The translations under genes were made by a program, and so were the position numbers. The notes below the pieces were generated by a model that was not told the origin of the DNA, made no database searches, and saw only the letters and a program-made list of their open reading frames with translations. A stretch of 64,000 nucleotides of DNA from Bacillus shivajii (lineage in GTDB: Bacteria > Bacillota > Bacilli > Bacillales > Salisediminibacteriaceae): positions 434,001 to 498,000 of the forward strand of contig NZ_CP084703.1 of the NCBI RefSeq assembly GCF_020519665.1, given 5' to 3'. Within the stretch, counting starts at the first letter, position 1, and each line of letters begins with the position of its first letter. Positions 41,590 to 50,536 of this stretch are shown here, one piece after another.

Positions 41590-42839
41590 CGAAAAAAAAT
41601 CAATGGGATGAAAAAGACATTGAAGAAAAACTAAAAAGTATGCCTCCCGTTAATGATGAACGTACTAAGGATGAATTATTTAATGCCATTCAAAAGAAAA
41701 TGAATGAAGAAGATCATAAGCCAGAAGTAGTTGCAAAGAAGAGAAGGCCTTGGATTTATCCGACATTAGCTTCAGCTGCAGCGATTTTTTTGATTCTACT
41801 TATCATACCTTCTTTCCTACAAAATGATGGGCAGGAATTTTCTTCAATGGATCAAGCTGTAGATGATTCAGCCGACAATGCTTCGATAATGACTGAAGAC
41901 GATTCGGATGTAGAAATCACATTAGATAGCGGTGGTGATCTTACAGAAGAAGATGCTGAAATAGCTGGGTTTTCGGAAGTAGAAGAAAACAACGGAGAAG
42001 AACAAAGTATGGCTGTTGAGGAAAAAACAACAACGATTATTACAGCAGTCCCAAGAGTATTTGACGTAGATATGGGAGGAATTAGTCAAGAACGTGTTGC
42101 CCTTATTGAAACATCTGTTCAAATAGGAGAAGAAACTGGTGAAACATTAGAAGAGGTATTAGTATATGTTTTGTCTAATCACGAGGACTTACCGTTAAAA
42201 TCACTTCAAAAAATTGAATTTGATGACGGAGAGGTAGCAAATCTATATTTTGAAGAGGATCATCGTTTACAAAGTTTATCAGCATTTCAATATCATGCTT
42301 TAACGTATTCTTTATCGGAGTTATTTGGTCATTATGGATTTGATGAAGTTAGATTTTATGTTGGTGATGAACGAGGAATTATGTTTGGGCAAGAAGGGGA
42401 AATTGATGCTCTTGATTCATTAAATGTAAATCGTGGCTATTACGTTTATGAAGATGAACATGGTAAAGAATACTTGTTAAGGAACACGATGATCGGTGAG
42501 CCTGCAGCAGATGAAGAAGGTGAATTATTCACTTTTGAGGAAACCATTCATCAAATGAAAGAAATTGAAGAAAAAACATGGTACCGTTCTATCGTTCCAG
42601 ATTTTATAGAAATTACAGAAATTGATGTGTCAGATGAAACGATACATTTCGTATTCTCTGGTGATGAAAATATAAGTAGTGTTGAAGAACAAGAATTATT
42701 TGAACTGTTCTTAAGAGGAGTTTTAGTAACAGCTTCTGACTTTGAACATGAAACATTAACAATTTATTCTGAAAGTAGCGGTTATATTGGGGAATATATG
42801 TTGTCAAAGACGGTTATTCCAAATTTTGAAATTGAATAA
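41586..42839 (+). CDS. rsiX: Anti-sigma factor RsiX-like
   Basis: A 417-residue protein with a short cytosolic anti-sigma region (residues 1-55; SMPPVNDERTKDELFNAIQK), one membrane helix (IYPTLASAAAIFLILLIIPS, about 58-77) and a large external domain. It starts inside the stop of sigX (ATGA overlap), the normal arrangement for a membrane-anchored anti-sigma factor. The external part has an acidic linker (DDSADNASIMTEDDSDVEI) followed by GerMN-like repeats (LPLKSLQKIEFDDGEVANLYF). It is somewhat longer than B. subtilis RsiX. Confidence 0.9.
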   Translation: MTKKNQWDEKDIEEKLKSMPPVNDERTKDELFNAIQKKMNEEDHKPEVVAKKRRPWIYPTLASAAAIFLILLIIPSFLQNDGQEFSSMDQAVDDSADNASIMTEDDSDVEITLDSGGDLTEEDAEIAGFSEVEENNGEEQSMAVEEKTTTIITAVPRVFDVDMGGISQERVALIETSVQIGEETGETLEEVLVYVLSNHEDLPLKSLQKIEFDDGEVANLYFEEDHRLQSLSAFQYHALTYSLSELFGHYGFDEVRFYVGDERGIMFGQEGEIDALDSLNVNRGYYVYEDEHGKEYLLRNTMIGEPAADEEGELFTFEETIHQMKEIEEKTWYRSIVPDFIEITEIDVSDETIHFVFSGDENISSVEEQELFELFLRGVLVTASDFEHETLTIYSESSGYIGEYMLSKTVIPNFEIE

Positions 42840-42843
42840 ATGG

Positions 42844-42879
42844 TAAGGCATACTGACCTTTAAGTCAGTATGCCTTTTA
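42844..42879. terminator. Bidirectional terminator between rsiX and rocR
   Basis: Perfect stem GGCATACTGAC / GTCAGTATGCC with a 6-nt loop. Confidence 0.85.
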
Positions 42880-42897
42880 TATTACTTTCTCAAATAT

Positions 42898-44325
42898 TTA
42901 ACCTTTGTAATTATTTTTTTCCGCTTTTCCTTTGAATTTTTTCAATCTGTATTGAAGGCTTTGGCGGCTAAGGTTTAAATCTTTAGCAGCTTTAGTAACA
43001 TTACCATCATGAATGTCTAGGACATGTTGAATATAGGTTTGTTCAACTTCCTCCATATACGTATTTAATGGGGTGATAGGCTGATCTGTCAAAAGTTTAT
43101 TTGGTACATGGTGTTGAGAGGGTGTTTCTTCAATAGGGAATTTTGTCCTCACGTGCATAGGTAGGTGGCTGTAATCAATTTCTTCATCATAATGAATTAA
43201 ATTCATAGCCCCTTCAATCATATGCTCAAGTTCTCTTACGTTACCTGGCCAATCATATTGGGTAAACAGATTCATGACCTGATCTGAAACATCGGGAACT
43301 TGTAACTGAAAACGGTGATTATATTTTTCGATAAAATGATCAATTAATATGGGTAAATCTTCTTTTCGGTCACGAAGTGGAGGGATAAGGATTGAAACGA
43401 CGCTGAGTCTATAGTATAAGTCTTTCCTAAGTTCATTTTTTTCGATAGATTTCAGAGGATCGTCGTTGATCGTCGCGATGATTCTTACATCGATAGAACG
43501 ATCTTTCGTATCTCCAATTCGTCTAATTGTTTTTTCCTGTATTGCACGAAGGAGTTTCGCTTGTAAAGGTGCGCTTAATGAGTTTATTTCATCAAGCATT
43601 AATGTTCCGCCATGTGCTTGTTCAAATAACCCTGGATGTTCTGTTGCTCCTGTAAATGCCCCTCTAACGGTTCCAAATAAAATACCTTCAATGAGTGACT
43701 CAGGTAAGGCGGCGCAGTTTTGACTAATAAATGGCTTTGCAGAACGGTCACTTCCATTATGAATGCTTTGTGCAAATAGTTCTTTTCCTGTCCCTGTCTC
43801 ACCCGTAAGAAGTACAGATGAAGTTGTTCGAGTTGCCTTTTTAGCGCTTCCGATAACCTCTTTAATGAGTTCACTTTCCCCAATTATTTTATCAAATGTA
43901 TATTTCGCTTCTTGCTTATCGCGAGCTGTTTCTCTTGTAAGTCTCTCGATTTTTGTAATATCTTTGGCGATTTCTACTGCACCAATGATTTCGTTTCCAT
44001 AATAAAGAGGAAAGGTATGATTTATTGTTGTAATTTCTTGTCCTTTAAAATTAAAATAGGTTTGTTTTGCGTTTCTTCTTACGGAGCCTTTGTTTAAAGC
44101 CTGTAGTAATCTACTTTCATTTTCATCTTTAAATAAGAAGATATCCATAATTTGTTTATGTATGACGTCCTCTTTTGCCATATCTTCAATTTCCGACATT
44201 TTTTGATTGTAAATAACAGAGTGTCCTTCTTGGTTGATGACGTGAATCCCTACATCAATAGCATCTAATAGCTGGTGATAAATCGGATCAAGGTAGGGAA
44301 GTGAATTTATTTTTTGCATAACCAA
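42898..44325 (-). CDS. rocR: RocR-like sigma-54-dependent activator
   Basis: A 475-residue enhancer-binding protein: an N-terminal PAS domain (about 10-125), an AAA+ domain (about 155-380; Walker A GETGTGKE, the sigma-54 contact loop RGAFTGA, Walker B LMLDEINS) and a Fis-type helix-turn-helix at the C-terminus (GNVTKAAKDLNLSRQSLQYRLKKF). The arrangement and neighbours (rocA, rocD, proline dehydrogenase, rocF) match B. subtilis RocR, the arginine/ornithine-responsive activator. It is divergent from rocA. Confidence 0.93.
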   Translation of the reverse strand: MVMQKINSLPYLDPIYHQLLDAIDVGIHVINQEGHSVIYNQKMSEIEDMAKEDVIHKQIMDIFLFKDENESRLLQALNKGSVRRNAKQTYFNFKGQEITTINHTFPLYYGNEIIGAVEIAKDITKIERLTRETARDKQEAKYTFDKIIGESELIKEVIGSAKKATRTTSSVLLTGETGTGKELFAQSIHNGSDRSAKPFISQNCAALPESLIEGILFGTVRGAFTGATEHPGLFEQAHGGTLMLDEINSLSAPLQAKLLRAIQEKTIRRIGDTKDRSIDVRIIATINDDPLKSIEKNELRKDLYYRLSVVSILIPPLRDRKEDLPILIDHFIEKYNHRFQLQVPDVSDQVMNLFTQYDWPGNVRELEHMIEGAMNLIHYDEEIDYSHLPMHVRTKFPIEETPSQHHVPNKLLTDQPITPLNTYMEEVEQTYIQHVLDIHDGNVTKAAKDLNLSRQSLQYRLKKFKGKAEKNNYKG

Positions 44326-44384
44326 CCGACTCCTTTAAAGAATCTTGTGCGAAGTGTCGAACAGAGATTTATTAATTAGATAAG

Positions 44385-44741
44385 TGAATCAATTTCATAA
44401 TTACGTTTTTTGCACAATGAAACAAATGATATTATAACTTTTTTCATTGGATGTACGTTTTATTTGTACTATCAGAATTTATATTTTATGGTCGATAGTA
44501 TAACGGCAACTAAGGCTTTCGTCATTAAGACATGGCGAAAAGCCAAGTTTTGTTTAGAAGTGAACGTAACTAAAGACGGCGACTCCCAGAGGATCAGTGC
44601 AGTCTGAAGATCCACTTAGGCGAAAAGTTGTCGAGCCTAAGTTAGCTGAAGACAAGCCCTCGGGAAAGCGTCCGTCTAAAGTGAAGTTCACGCTCATCAT
44701 TCGGAATTTCCCATCTAATTTTGAATGATGAAATTGATTCA
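44385..44741. mobile_element. MITE-like element, family A, copy 3 (357 bp)
   Basis: Exact inverted-repeat ends: TGAATCAATTTCATAA (44385-44400) and GATGAAATTGATTCA (44727-44741). It carries the family left arm and right-end block, plus the inserted module GGCAACTAAGGCTTTCGTCATTA...AAGCCAAGTTTTGTTT that also occurs near 32110. It lies between the start of rocR and the RocR-type sites of rocA. Confidence 0.8.
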
Positions 44742-44813
44742 AGTAGTTTAATCATTTGTGCGGGAATTTTTCAACAATTCTCTTTCTTATTTTACAAATG
44801 AATACGGACGAAC

Positions 44814-44830
44814 TGCAAATATTTTTTGCA
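44814..44830. promoter_or_regulatory. RocR-type upstream activator site 1
   Basis: TGCAAATATTTTTTGCA, TGCAAA/TTTGCA dyad of 17 bp, about 100 bp upstream of the sigma-54 promoter. Confidence 0.75.
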
Positions 44831-44855
44831 TTTAGGCGCAAAAAAATTTTTCTTG

Positions 44856-44872
44856 TGCAAATTTTTTTTGCA
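44856..44872. promoter_or_regulatory. RocR-type upstream activator site 2
   Basis: TGCAAATTTTTTTTGCA, 17 bp, 42 bp from site 1 centre to centre, i.e. four helical turns on the same face. Confidence 0.75.
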
Positions 44873-44912
44873 ATTGTCAGAATGTAAGGGCTGTCATTTC
44901 GAGGTTTTGAAG

Positions 44913-44929
44913 TTGGCATGGAAATTGCA
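44913..44929 (+). promoter_or_regulatory. Sigma-54 promoter of the rocA-rocD operon
   Basis: TTGGCATGGAAATTGCA, with the correct TGG to TTGC spacing. It lies 58 bp before the rocA ATG and downstream of the two dyads. Confidence 0.85.
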
Positions 44930-44986
44930 TTATTTATAACTGTGAAAATTTTATGATAATAATTTATAAAAGGAGTGGATCAGTCC

Positions 44987-46537
44987 ATGGTAGTACCTTA
45001 CAAACATGAACCATTTACTGACTTTACGGTAGAGGAGAACCGTAAGGAGTTTCAAGCTGCATTAGAGCTAGTTAAAGGTGAGTTAGGGAAAGAGTATCCT
45101 TTAATCATTAATGGTGAAAAAATCATGACAGAAGACAAATTTGTCTCTGAAAACCCTTCTAATCGTGAAGAAATTGTTGGGTACGTTTCAAAAGCAGACC
45201 AAGAGCTTGCAGAAAAAGCGATGCAAGCAGCTGATAATGCATTTAAATCTTGGAAGAAGTGGGATGCTGCTGCACGTGCGAATGTTTTATTCCGTGCGTC
45301 TGCAATGATTCGTCGTCGTAAACATGAATTCTCTGCTTATTTAGTTTATGAAGCAGGTAAGCCATGGAAGGAAGCGGACGCAGATACTGCTGAAGCGATT
45401 GACTTCTTAGAATATTATGCTCGTCAAATGCTCCGTCTTAAAGATGGATTTGAAATAAACTCTCGTGAGATTGAGCACAACTCATTTAACTATATCCCAC
45501 TTGGTGTAGGTGTAACGATTTCTCCATGGAACTTTGCTTTTGCAATCATGGCTGGAACAACTGTTGGCCCACTAGTGGCAGGGAATACAATTTTATTAAA
45601 ACCAGCGACGACAACACCAGTTGTTGCGTATAAATTTATGGAAGTATTAATGGAAGCTGGTCTTCCGGATGGGTGTGTCAACTATATCCCAGGAAGCGGT
45701 TCTGTAATCGGTGACTATTTAGTCGATCATCCGAATACTCGCTTCATTAACTTTACTGGTTCTAAAGATGTTGGTCTCCGAATCTATGAAAGAGCTGCAA
45801 AAGTTCAGGAAGGTCAAATTTGGCTGAAGCGTGTCATTGCTGAAATGGGTGGTAAAGATACGATCGTCGTTGACCAAGATGGAGATCTAGAATTAGCTGC
45901 AGAAGCTATTACTTACTCAGCATTTGGTTTCTCAGGACAAAAATGTTCAGCTTGCTCTCGTGCAGTTATCCATGAGGATGTATACGATGAAGTGTTAGAA
46001 AAAGTTGTCGCTCGTACGAAAGAGCTTACTGTCGGGCCTACTTACAATGACAACTCAAACTTCATGGGTCCTGTAAATGACCAAGCAGCATTTGATAAGA
46101 TCTTAAATTATATTGAAATCGGTAAAAAAGAAGGCAAGTTAATGGCAGGTGGAGAGGGAGACTCTTCTAAAGGCTATTTCATTCAACCGACTGTATTTGC
46201 TGATGTCGATCCAAAGGCACGTCTTATGCAAGAAGAAATCTTCGGTCCGGTTGTTGCATTTACAAAGGCTAAAGACTTCGACCATGCATTAGAAATTGCA
46301 AATAATACGGAATATGGCCTTACAGGTGCTGTTATTTCGAACAACCGTGCTCATTTAGAGCAAGCGCGTGATGAGTTCCATGTTGGAAACCTTTACTTCA
46401 ACCGTGGATGTACTGCAGCAATTGTTGGGTATCATCCGTTTGGTGGATTCAACATGTCCGGTACTGACTCAAAAGCAGGCGGTCCAGACTACTTACTACA
46501 CTTCTTACAACCAAAAACTGTTTCTGACATGTTTTAA
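44987..46537 (+). CDS. rocA: L-glutamate gamma-semialdehyde (1-pyrroline-5-carboxylate) dehydrogenase
   Basis: A 516-residue ALDH-superfamily enzyme that oxidises glutamate semialdehyde to glutamate with NAD+. Motifs: [23 protein letters not shown], the catalytic Glu region [11 protein letters not shown], and the catalytic Cys in [12 protein letters not shown]. The ATG at 44987 is chosen because AAAAGGAGTGGATCAG precedes it; a GTG at 44975 lies inside the RBS. It is the first gene behind the sigma-54 promoter and is followed by rocD. Confidence 0.96.
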   Translation: MVVPYKHEPFTDFTVEENRKEFQAALELVKGELGKEYPLIINGEKIMTEDKFVSENPSNREEIVGYVSKADQELAEKAMQAADNAFKSWKKWDAAARANVLFRASAMIRRRKHEFSAYLVYEAGKPWKEADADTAEAIDFLEYYARQMLRLKDGFEINSREIEHNSFNYIPLGVGVTISPWNFAFAIMAGTTVGPLVAGNTILLKPATTTPVVAYKFMEVLMEAGLPDGCVNYIPGSGSVIGDYLVDHPNTRFINFTGSKDVGLRIYERAAKVQEGQIWLKRVIAEMGGKDTIVVDQDGDLELAAEAITYSAFGFSGQKCSACSRAVIHEDVYDEVLEKVVARTKELTVGPTYNDNSNFMGPVNDQAAFDKILNYIEIGKKEGKLMAGGEGDSSKGYFIQPTVFADVDPKARLMQEEIFGPVVAFTKAKDFDHALEIANNTEYGLTGAVISNNRAHLEQARDEFHVGNLYFNRGCTAAIVGYHPFGGFNMSGTDSKAGGPDYLLHFLQPKTVSDMF

Positions 46538-46577
46538 GGCTGGTTGAGATTAATAATTGGATAAAGGGGGAGTGCGC

Positions 46578-47771
46578 ATGACTAATTCAAAGGAAATTAT
46601 TGATTTAACTGAAAAGTTTGGTGCCAAAAACTATCACCCATTACCGATCGTTATTTCAAAAGCTGAGGGTGTTTGGGTTGAGGACCCTGAAGGGAATCGT
46701 TATATTGATATGCTAAGTGCATATTCTGCGGTGAATCAAGGGCACCGTCACCCTAAAATCATTGAAGCGTTAAAAGATCAAGCGGATCGGATCACGTTGA
46801 CATCTCGTGCGTTTCATAACGATCAGCTAGGCCTTTTCTATGAGAAGGTAACGAGCTTAACAAAGAAGAATATGGTACTCCCTATGAATACAGGAGCTGA
46901 GGCGGTTGAGACAGCAGTAAAAGCTGTCCGCCGCTGGGCTTATCGTGAAAAAGGAGTTCCGCAAGGCGAAGCGGAGATCATTGTATGTGAAGATAACTTC
47001 CACGGTAGAACGATGACCGCTGTATCATTATCTTCGAATGAAGAATATAAAAAAGATTTTGGCCCAATGCTACCTGGAATTAAAGTGATCCCATTTGGTG
47101 ACTTACAAGCATTGAAAGAAGCAATCACTCCAAACACGGCAGCATTTTTATTTGAACCAATCCAAGGGGAAGCTGGAATCAACATTCCACCAACCGGATT
47201 TTTGAAAGATGCATATGATGTATGTAAAGAGAACAATGTGTTGTATGTTGCAGACGAAATTCAAGCTGGTCTCGGTCGCTCTGGGAAAATGTTTGCTTGT
47301 GACTGGGAAAGTGTAGAGCCGGATGTATTTATACTTGGGAAAGCACTTGGTGGAGGCGTTATGCCAATTTCAGTAGTGGCGGCAAATGATGATGTTCTTG
47401 GTGTATTTGAACCAGGATCACACGGTTCAACATTTGGTGGAAACCCGCTAGCAGCTGCAGTGTCAATTGCTTCGCTTGAAGTAATCGAAGATGAAGGACT
47501 CGTTGAACGATCGTTAGAACTAGGAAACCATTTTATGGATGAGTTAAAAACGATCGACAATCCGAAAATCAAGGAAGTTCGTGGGAGAGGACTATTTATC
47601 GGTGTTGAAATGAATGGCCCTGCAAGACCTTATTGTGAGGCTTTAAAAGCAGAAGGATTACTCTGTAAAGAAACGCATGAAAATGTGATTCGTTTTGCAC
47701 CACCTCTAGTCATTTCAAAAGAGGATTTATCATGGGCAATTGAGAAGGTAAAGAAAATTCTTTCGAACTAA
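46578..47771 (+). CDS. rocD: Ornithine aminotransferase
   Basis: A 397-residue PLP enzyme converting ornithine to glutamate semialdehyde, the RocA substrate. Motifs: [17 protein letters not shown], the PLP-contact Asp in [13 protein letters not shown], the PLP Lys in [13 protein letters not shown], and [15 protein letters not shown]. It has RBS AAAGGGGGAGTGCGC before ATG 46578. It lies 40 bp after rocA, so it is co-transcribed. It is followed by a strong terminator. Confidence 0.95.
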   Translation: MTNSKEIIDLTEKFGAKNYHPLPIVISKAEGVWVEDPEGNRYIDMLSAYSAVNQGHRHPKIIEALKDQADRITLTSRAFHNDQLGLFYEKVTSLTKKNMVLPMNTGAEAVETAVKAVRRWAYREKGVPQGEAEIIVCEDNFHGRTMTAVSLSSNEEYKKDFGPMLPGIKVIPFGDLQALKEAITPNTAAFLFEPIQGEAGINIPPTGFLKDAYDVCKENNVLYVADEIQAGLGRSGKMFACDWESVEPDVFILGKALGGGVMPISVVAANDDVLGVFEPGSHGSTFGGNPLAAAVSIASLEVIEDEGLVERSLELGNHFMDELKTIDNPKIKEVRGRGLFIGVEMNGPARPYCEALKAEGLLCKETHENVIRFAPPLVISKEDLSWAIEKVKKILSN

Positions 47772-47821
47772 TACAATAGAACGTTGTAAGATTATTAGAA
47801 TGTTAGAGAACGACTAAGATC

Positions 47822-47859
47822 GAGGAGAACTTCGTGAAAGCGGGCTCTCCTCTTTTTTT
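47822..47859 (+). terminator. Terminator after rocD
   Basis: GAGGAGA / TCTCCTC with a 17-nt loop, then TTTTTTT. Confidence 0.85.
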
Positions 47860-47937
47860 CAAAATGCATTAACATTCTTTAATATGCAAAACCTTCGCAC
47901 GATGAAATATGAAAGATGTTTTTTGTCGTGATTACTT

Positions 47938-48046
47938 TAGTTATTTGACAGCTTGTGTGAGACTCCGACGGGAAAACGAGCCAGGCGAGACCCCACAGAA
48001 CGGATCTTCCGTGGAAAGTGAATACAAAAGCTGTCAAACTTAACTA
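47938..48046. repeat. 109-bp inverted-repeat element
   Basis: The arms TAGTTATTTGACAGCTTGTG and ACAAAAGCTGTCAAACTTAA are inverted copies with a 2-nt bulge. The interior (GAGACTCCGACGGGAAAACG, GGCGAGACCCCACAGA, CGTGGAAAGTGAA) resembles a GC-rich intergenic repeat common in Bacillaceae, here shortened. Degenerate related sequence continues to about 48125. Confidence 0.65.
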
Positions 48047-48277
48047 CTTCATTTTATTTTCTGATTAGCCTTGGCGTAAGCACTGTGGAGGCTTCTGGAT
48101 CGACGCGGAAGAACTAACGATTTGGAGCGAAAATTCAACACCAAAGTTTAGCATAAGTATAAACGAAGTATATTGTATGTTATTAAAATTACGAAAGTTC
48201 AGAAAAAATCATGAGCGAATCACGTGAAAGCCCTGTTCATGAAGAGTGAGGAGAAGCGTGAAGAAGAAAGGGGTTGA

Positions 48278-49189
48278 ATGGTGATGATTACAAGAAATTT
48301 TTTCCTGTTTTTATCTCAAAATAAATTTATAAAAAATAAAGCCACAAAATGGGGACCAAAGATTGGTGCCAAGCAGGTTATAGCAGGGACAACCATTCAG
48401 GAGGCAATGGAAAAGGCGGCAGAACTAAATAAGCATGGGCTTGTATGTACTGTTGACCATCTAGGGGAATTTGTCTATAACAAAGACGAAGCGATTGATT
48501 CGGCAAATTATTGTGTTCGTACGTTAGATGCTATTGCTGAATCAGGGGTGAATTGCAACCTCTCACTCAAATTGACACAACTTGGATTAGATATCGACCG
48601 TAATTTATGTCGTGATAACATGCTGAGGATTCTAGAGACAGCAAAAAAACATAATATTTTTGTTCGAATCGATATGGAAGACTACTCACATTTAGATGCA
48701 ACGTTAGATATTTTACAAGAGTTAAGACAGTCGTATGATAGCGTTGGGACAGCAATCCAAGCATATTTACATCGTGCTGAAAAAGATGTACAGAATTTGA
48801 AAGGAACAAACATCCGTCTTATTAAAGGTGCTTATAAAGAATCTCCTGAAGTAGCTTATCAAGATAAGAAAGAGATTGATGGGAATTATCTAAAAATTAT
48901 TAAAACACATCTATTAAACGGAAGCTATGCTGCTATTGCAACGCATGATCATAATATTATCAATGAAGTGAAAGCGTTTACTAAAGAGAACAATATTCCG
49001 AAAGATCAATTTGAATTTCAAATGTTATATGGTTTTCGTAATGAATTACAAAAAGAGATTGCTAATGAAGGGTATAAAATGCGTGTTTACATTCCATTTG
49101 GTGAAGACTGGTACGGATACTTCATGCGCCGCTTAGCCGAAAGACCGCAAAATGTAACCTTTGCTCTTCGAGGTCTCTTATCTAAGTAA
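48278..49189 (+). CDS. Proline dehydrogenase
   Basis: A 303-residue FAD-dependent proline dehydrogenase (PutB/FadM-like), forming P5C for RocA. Family features: SLKLTQLGLDIDRNLC, the FAD/substrate segments RIDMEDYSHLDATLDIL and AYLHRAEKD, LIKGAYKESPEVAY, ATHDHNIIN, FEFQMLYGFRNELQ, and the C-terminal GYFMRRLAERPQN. The start is ATG 48278 behind GAAAGGGGTTGA; a second ATG lies two codons later. It is separated from rocD by about 500 bp and has no visible sigma-54 promoter. Confidence 0.94.
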   Translation: MVMITRNFFLFLSQNKFIKNKATKWGPKIGAKQVIAGTTIQEAMEKAAELNKHGLVCTVDHLGEFVYNKDEAIDSANYCVRTLDAIAESGVNCNLSLKLTQLGLDIDRNLCRDNMLRILETAKKHNIFVRIDMEDYSHLDATLDILQELRQSYDSVGTAIQAYLHRAEKDVQNLKGTNIRLIKGAYKESPEVAYQDKKEIDGNYLKIIKTHLLNGSYAAIATHDHNIINEVKAFTKENNIPKDQFEFQMLYGFRNELQKEIANEGYKMRVYIPFGEDWYGYFMRRLAERPQNVTFALRGLLSK

Positions 49190-49340
49190 AGGGCCATATA
49201 GATAAGGCTATGTCGTTTAACAAGCTTTTAAGGAGATTTATAACGAGATAACCGATGCTATACACATTGCATTACGATCTTTCTTTCGATTGAATAATAG
49301 ATGGTACAAAATTTACTAGTTTCAATGAAGGGAAAGGGAC

Positions 49341-50252
49341 GTGAAAGAAATGAACAAGCGAATTTCGATTATCGGTGTTCCGATGGACTTAGGTCAGACG
49401 CGGCGTGGAGTAGATATGGGGCCGAGTGCAATGCGATATGCCGGCGTTGTGGAACGTCTTGAAAACTTAGGTTATGAAGTCAATGACCGTGGGGACATTG
49501 AAATCGGGCGTCCGCCAAAATATGATGTAAAAAATGAAGATAACTTAAAAGATTTAGATGAAGTCGTAAAAGCAAATCAAGCACTTGCAGAGAGCTTGAA
49601 AGATGCTGTAAATGACGGAGAATTTCCATTAGTTTTAGGTGGAGACCATAGTATTGCTATCGGTACACTTGCAGGGGTTGCACATATGCATAAAGAGTTA
49701 GGCGTTATTTGGTATGATGCGCATGGTGATTTAAATACTGGCGAAACATCTCCTTCAGGGAATATCCATGGAATGCCACTAGCGGTGAGTCTAGGCATTG
49801 GTCACCCAACTTTGACTGAAATTGGAGGCTTTGCACCGAAAATCAAACCAGAAAACATTGTCATTATTGGTGCACGTTCATTGGATGAAGGCGAACGTGA
49901 GCTTATTAGAGAAAAAGGAATCAAAGTGTTTACGATGCATGAAATTGATCGTGTAGGGATGACAAATGTGATGGAAGAAGCGCTCTCTTATGTTTCTAGA
50001 AATACAGATGGGATTCATCTTAGCTTAGACTTAGATGCACTTGACCCGCAGGATGCACCCGGTGTAGGTACGCCAGTCGTTGGGGGCACGACATATCGAG
50101 AAACGCATTTAGCGATGGAAATGCTTGCTGAACGTAAGCTTGTGACGTCAGCGGAGTTTGTTGAAGTAAACCCAATTTTAGATGCAAAAAACCAGACAGC
50201 TGAAGCTGCAGTAGGACTGATCGGTTCATTATTTGGTGAAAAATTACTTTAA
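49341..50252 (+). CDS. rocF: Arginase
   Basis: A 303-residue Mn2+ ureohydrolase converting arginine to ornithine and urea, feeding RocD. Metal motifs: LGGDHSIAIG, YDAHGDLNTGETSPSGN and LSLDLDALDPQDAPGVGTP. The start is GTG 49341 or ATG 49350, both behind AAGGGAAAGGGA; the B. subtilis N-terminus (ISVIGMPMDLGQ) matches ISIIGVPMDLGQ here. It lies 150 bp after proline dehydrogenase, within the arginine/proline cluster. Confidence 0.95.
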   Translation: MKEMNKRISIIGVPMDLGQTRRGVDMGPSAMRYAGVVERLENLGYEVNDRGDIEIGRPPKYDVKNEDNLKDLDEVVKANQALAESLKDAVNDGEFPLVLGGDHSIAIGTLAGVAHMHKELGVIWYDAHGDLNTGETSPSGNIHGMPLAVSLGIGHPTLTEIGGFAPKIKPENIVIIGARSLDEGERELIREKGIKVFTMHEIDRVGMTNVMEEALSYVSRNTDGIHLSLDLDALDPQDAPGVGTPVVGGTTYRETHLAMEMLAERKLVTSAEFVEVNPILDAKNQTAEAAVGLIGSLFGEKLL

Positions 50253-50262
50253 AAAGCATCTA

Positions 50263-50302
50263 AGAAGAACTTGGCTCAAAGAAGTGAACCAAGTTCTTTT
50301 TG
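50263..50302 (+). terminator. Terminator after rocF
   Basis: Perfect stem AAGAACTTGG / CCAAGTTCTT with a 14-nt loop, then TTTTG. Confidence 0.85.
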
Positions 50303-50359
50303 TATGCCGTAATATAAGTAACTGTTGCTTGCATCGTATTAATCAACTGTTTTAAATTA

Positions 50360-50530
50360 GCTCTGTTAACCAACACTAGCTTTTAAAAATGCTGTTGTTG
50401 ATTTTGTGTGTCTTAGCTATAGACGGACGCTTTCACCCCAAGGCACAAGTGCGACATCCGTTCATGCATCACTTCACTTCGCTTGCATTCACGGTGGCTT
50501 CTTTGCCGCAGGCACGGCCTCAACTACCCA
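50360..50530. repeat. Degenerate dispersed intergenic repeat
   Basis: It contains GCTCTGTTAACCAACACTAG...GTTGATTTT (compare 18258-18285) and GACGGACGCTTTC, the reverse complement of the family A right-end block. It abuts the end of mgtE. No gene with an RBS. Confidence 0.55.
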
Positions 50531-50536
50531 AAGCTA

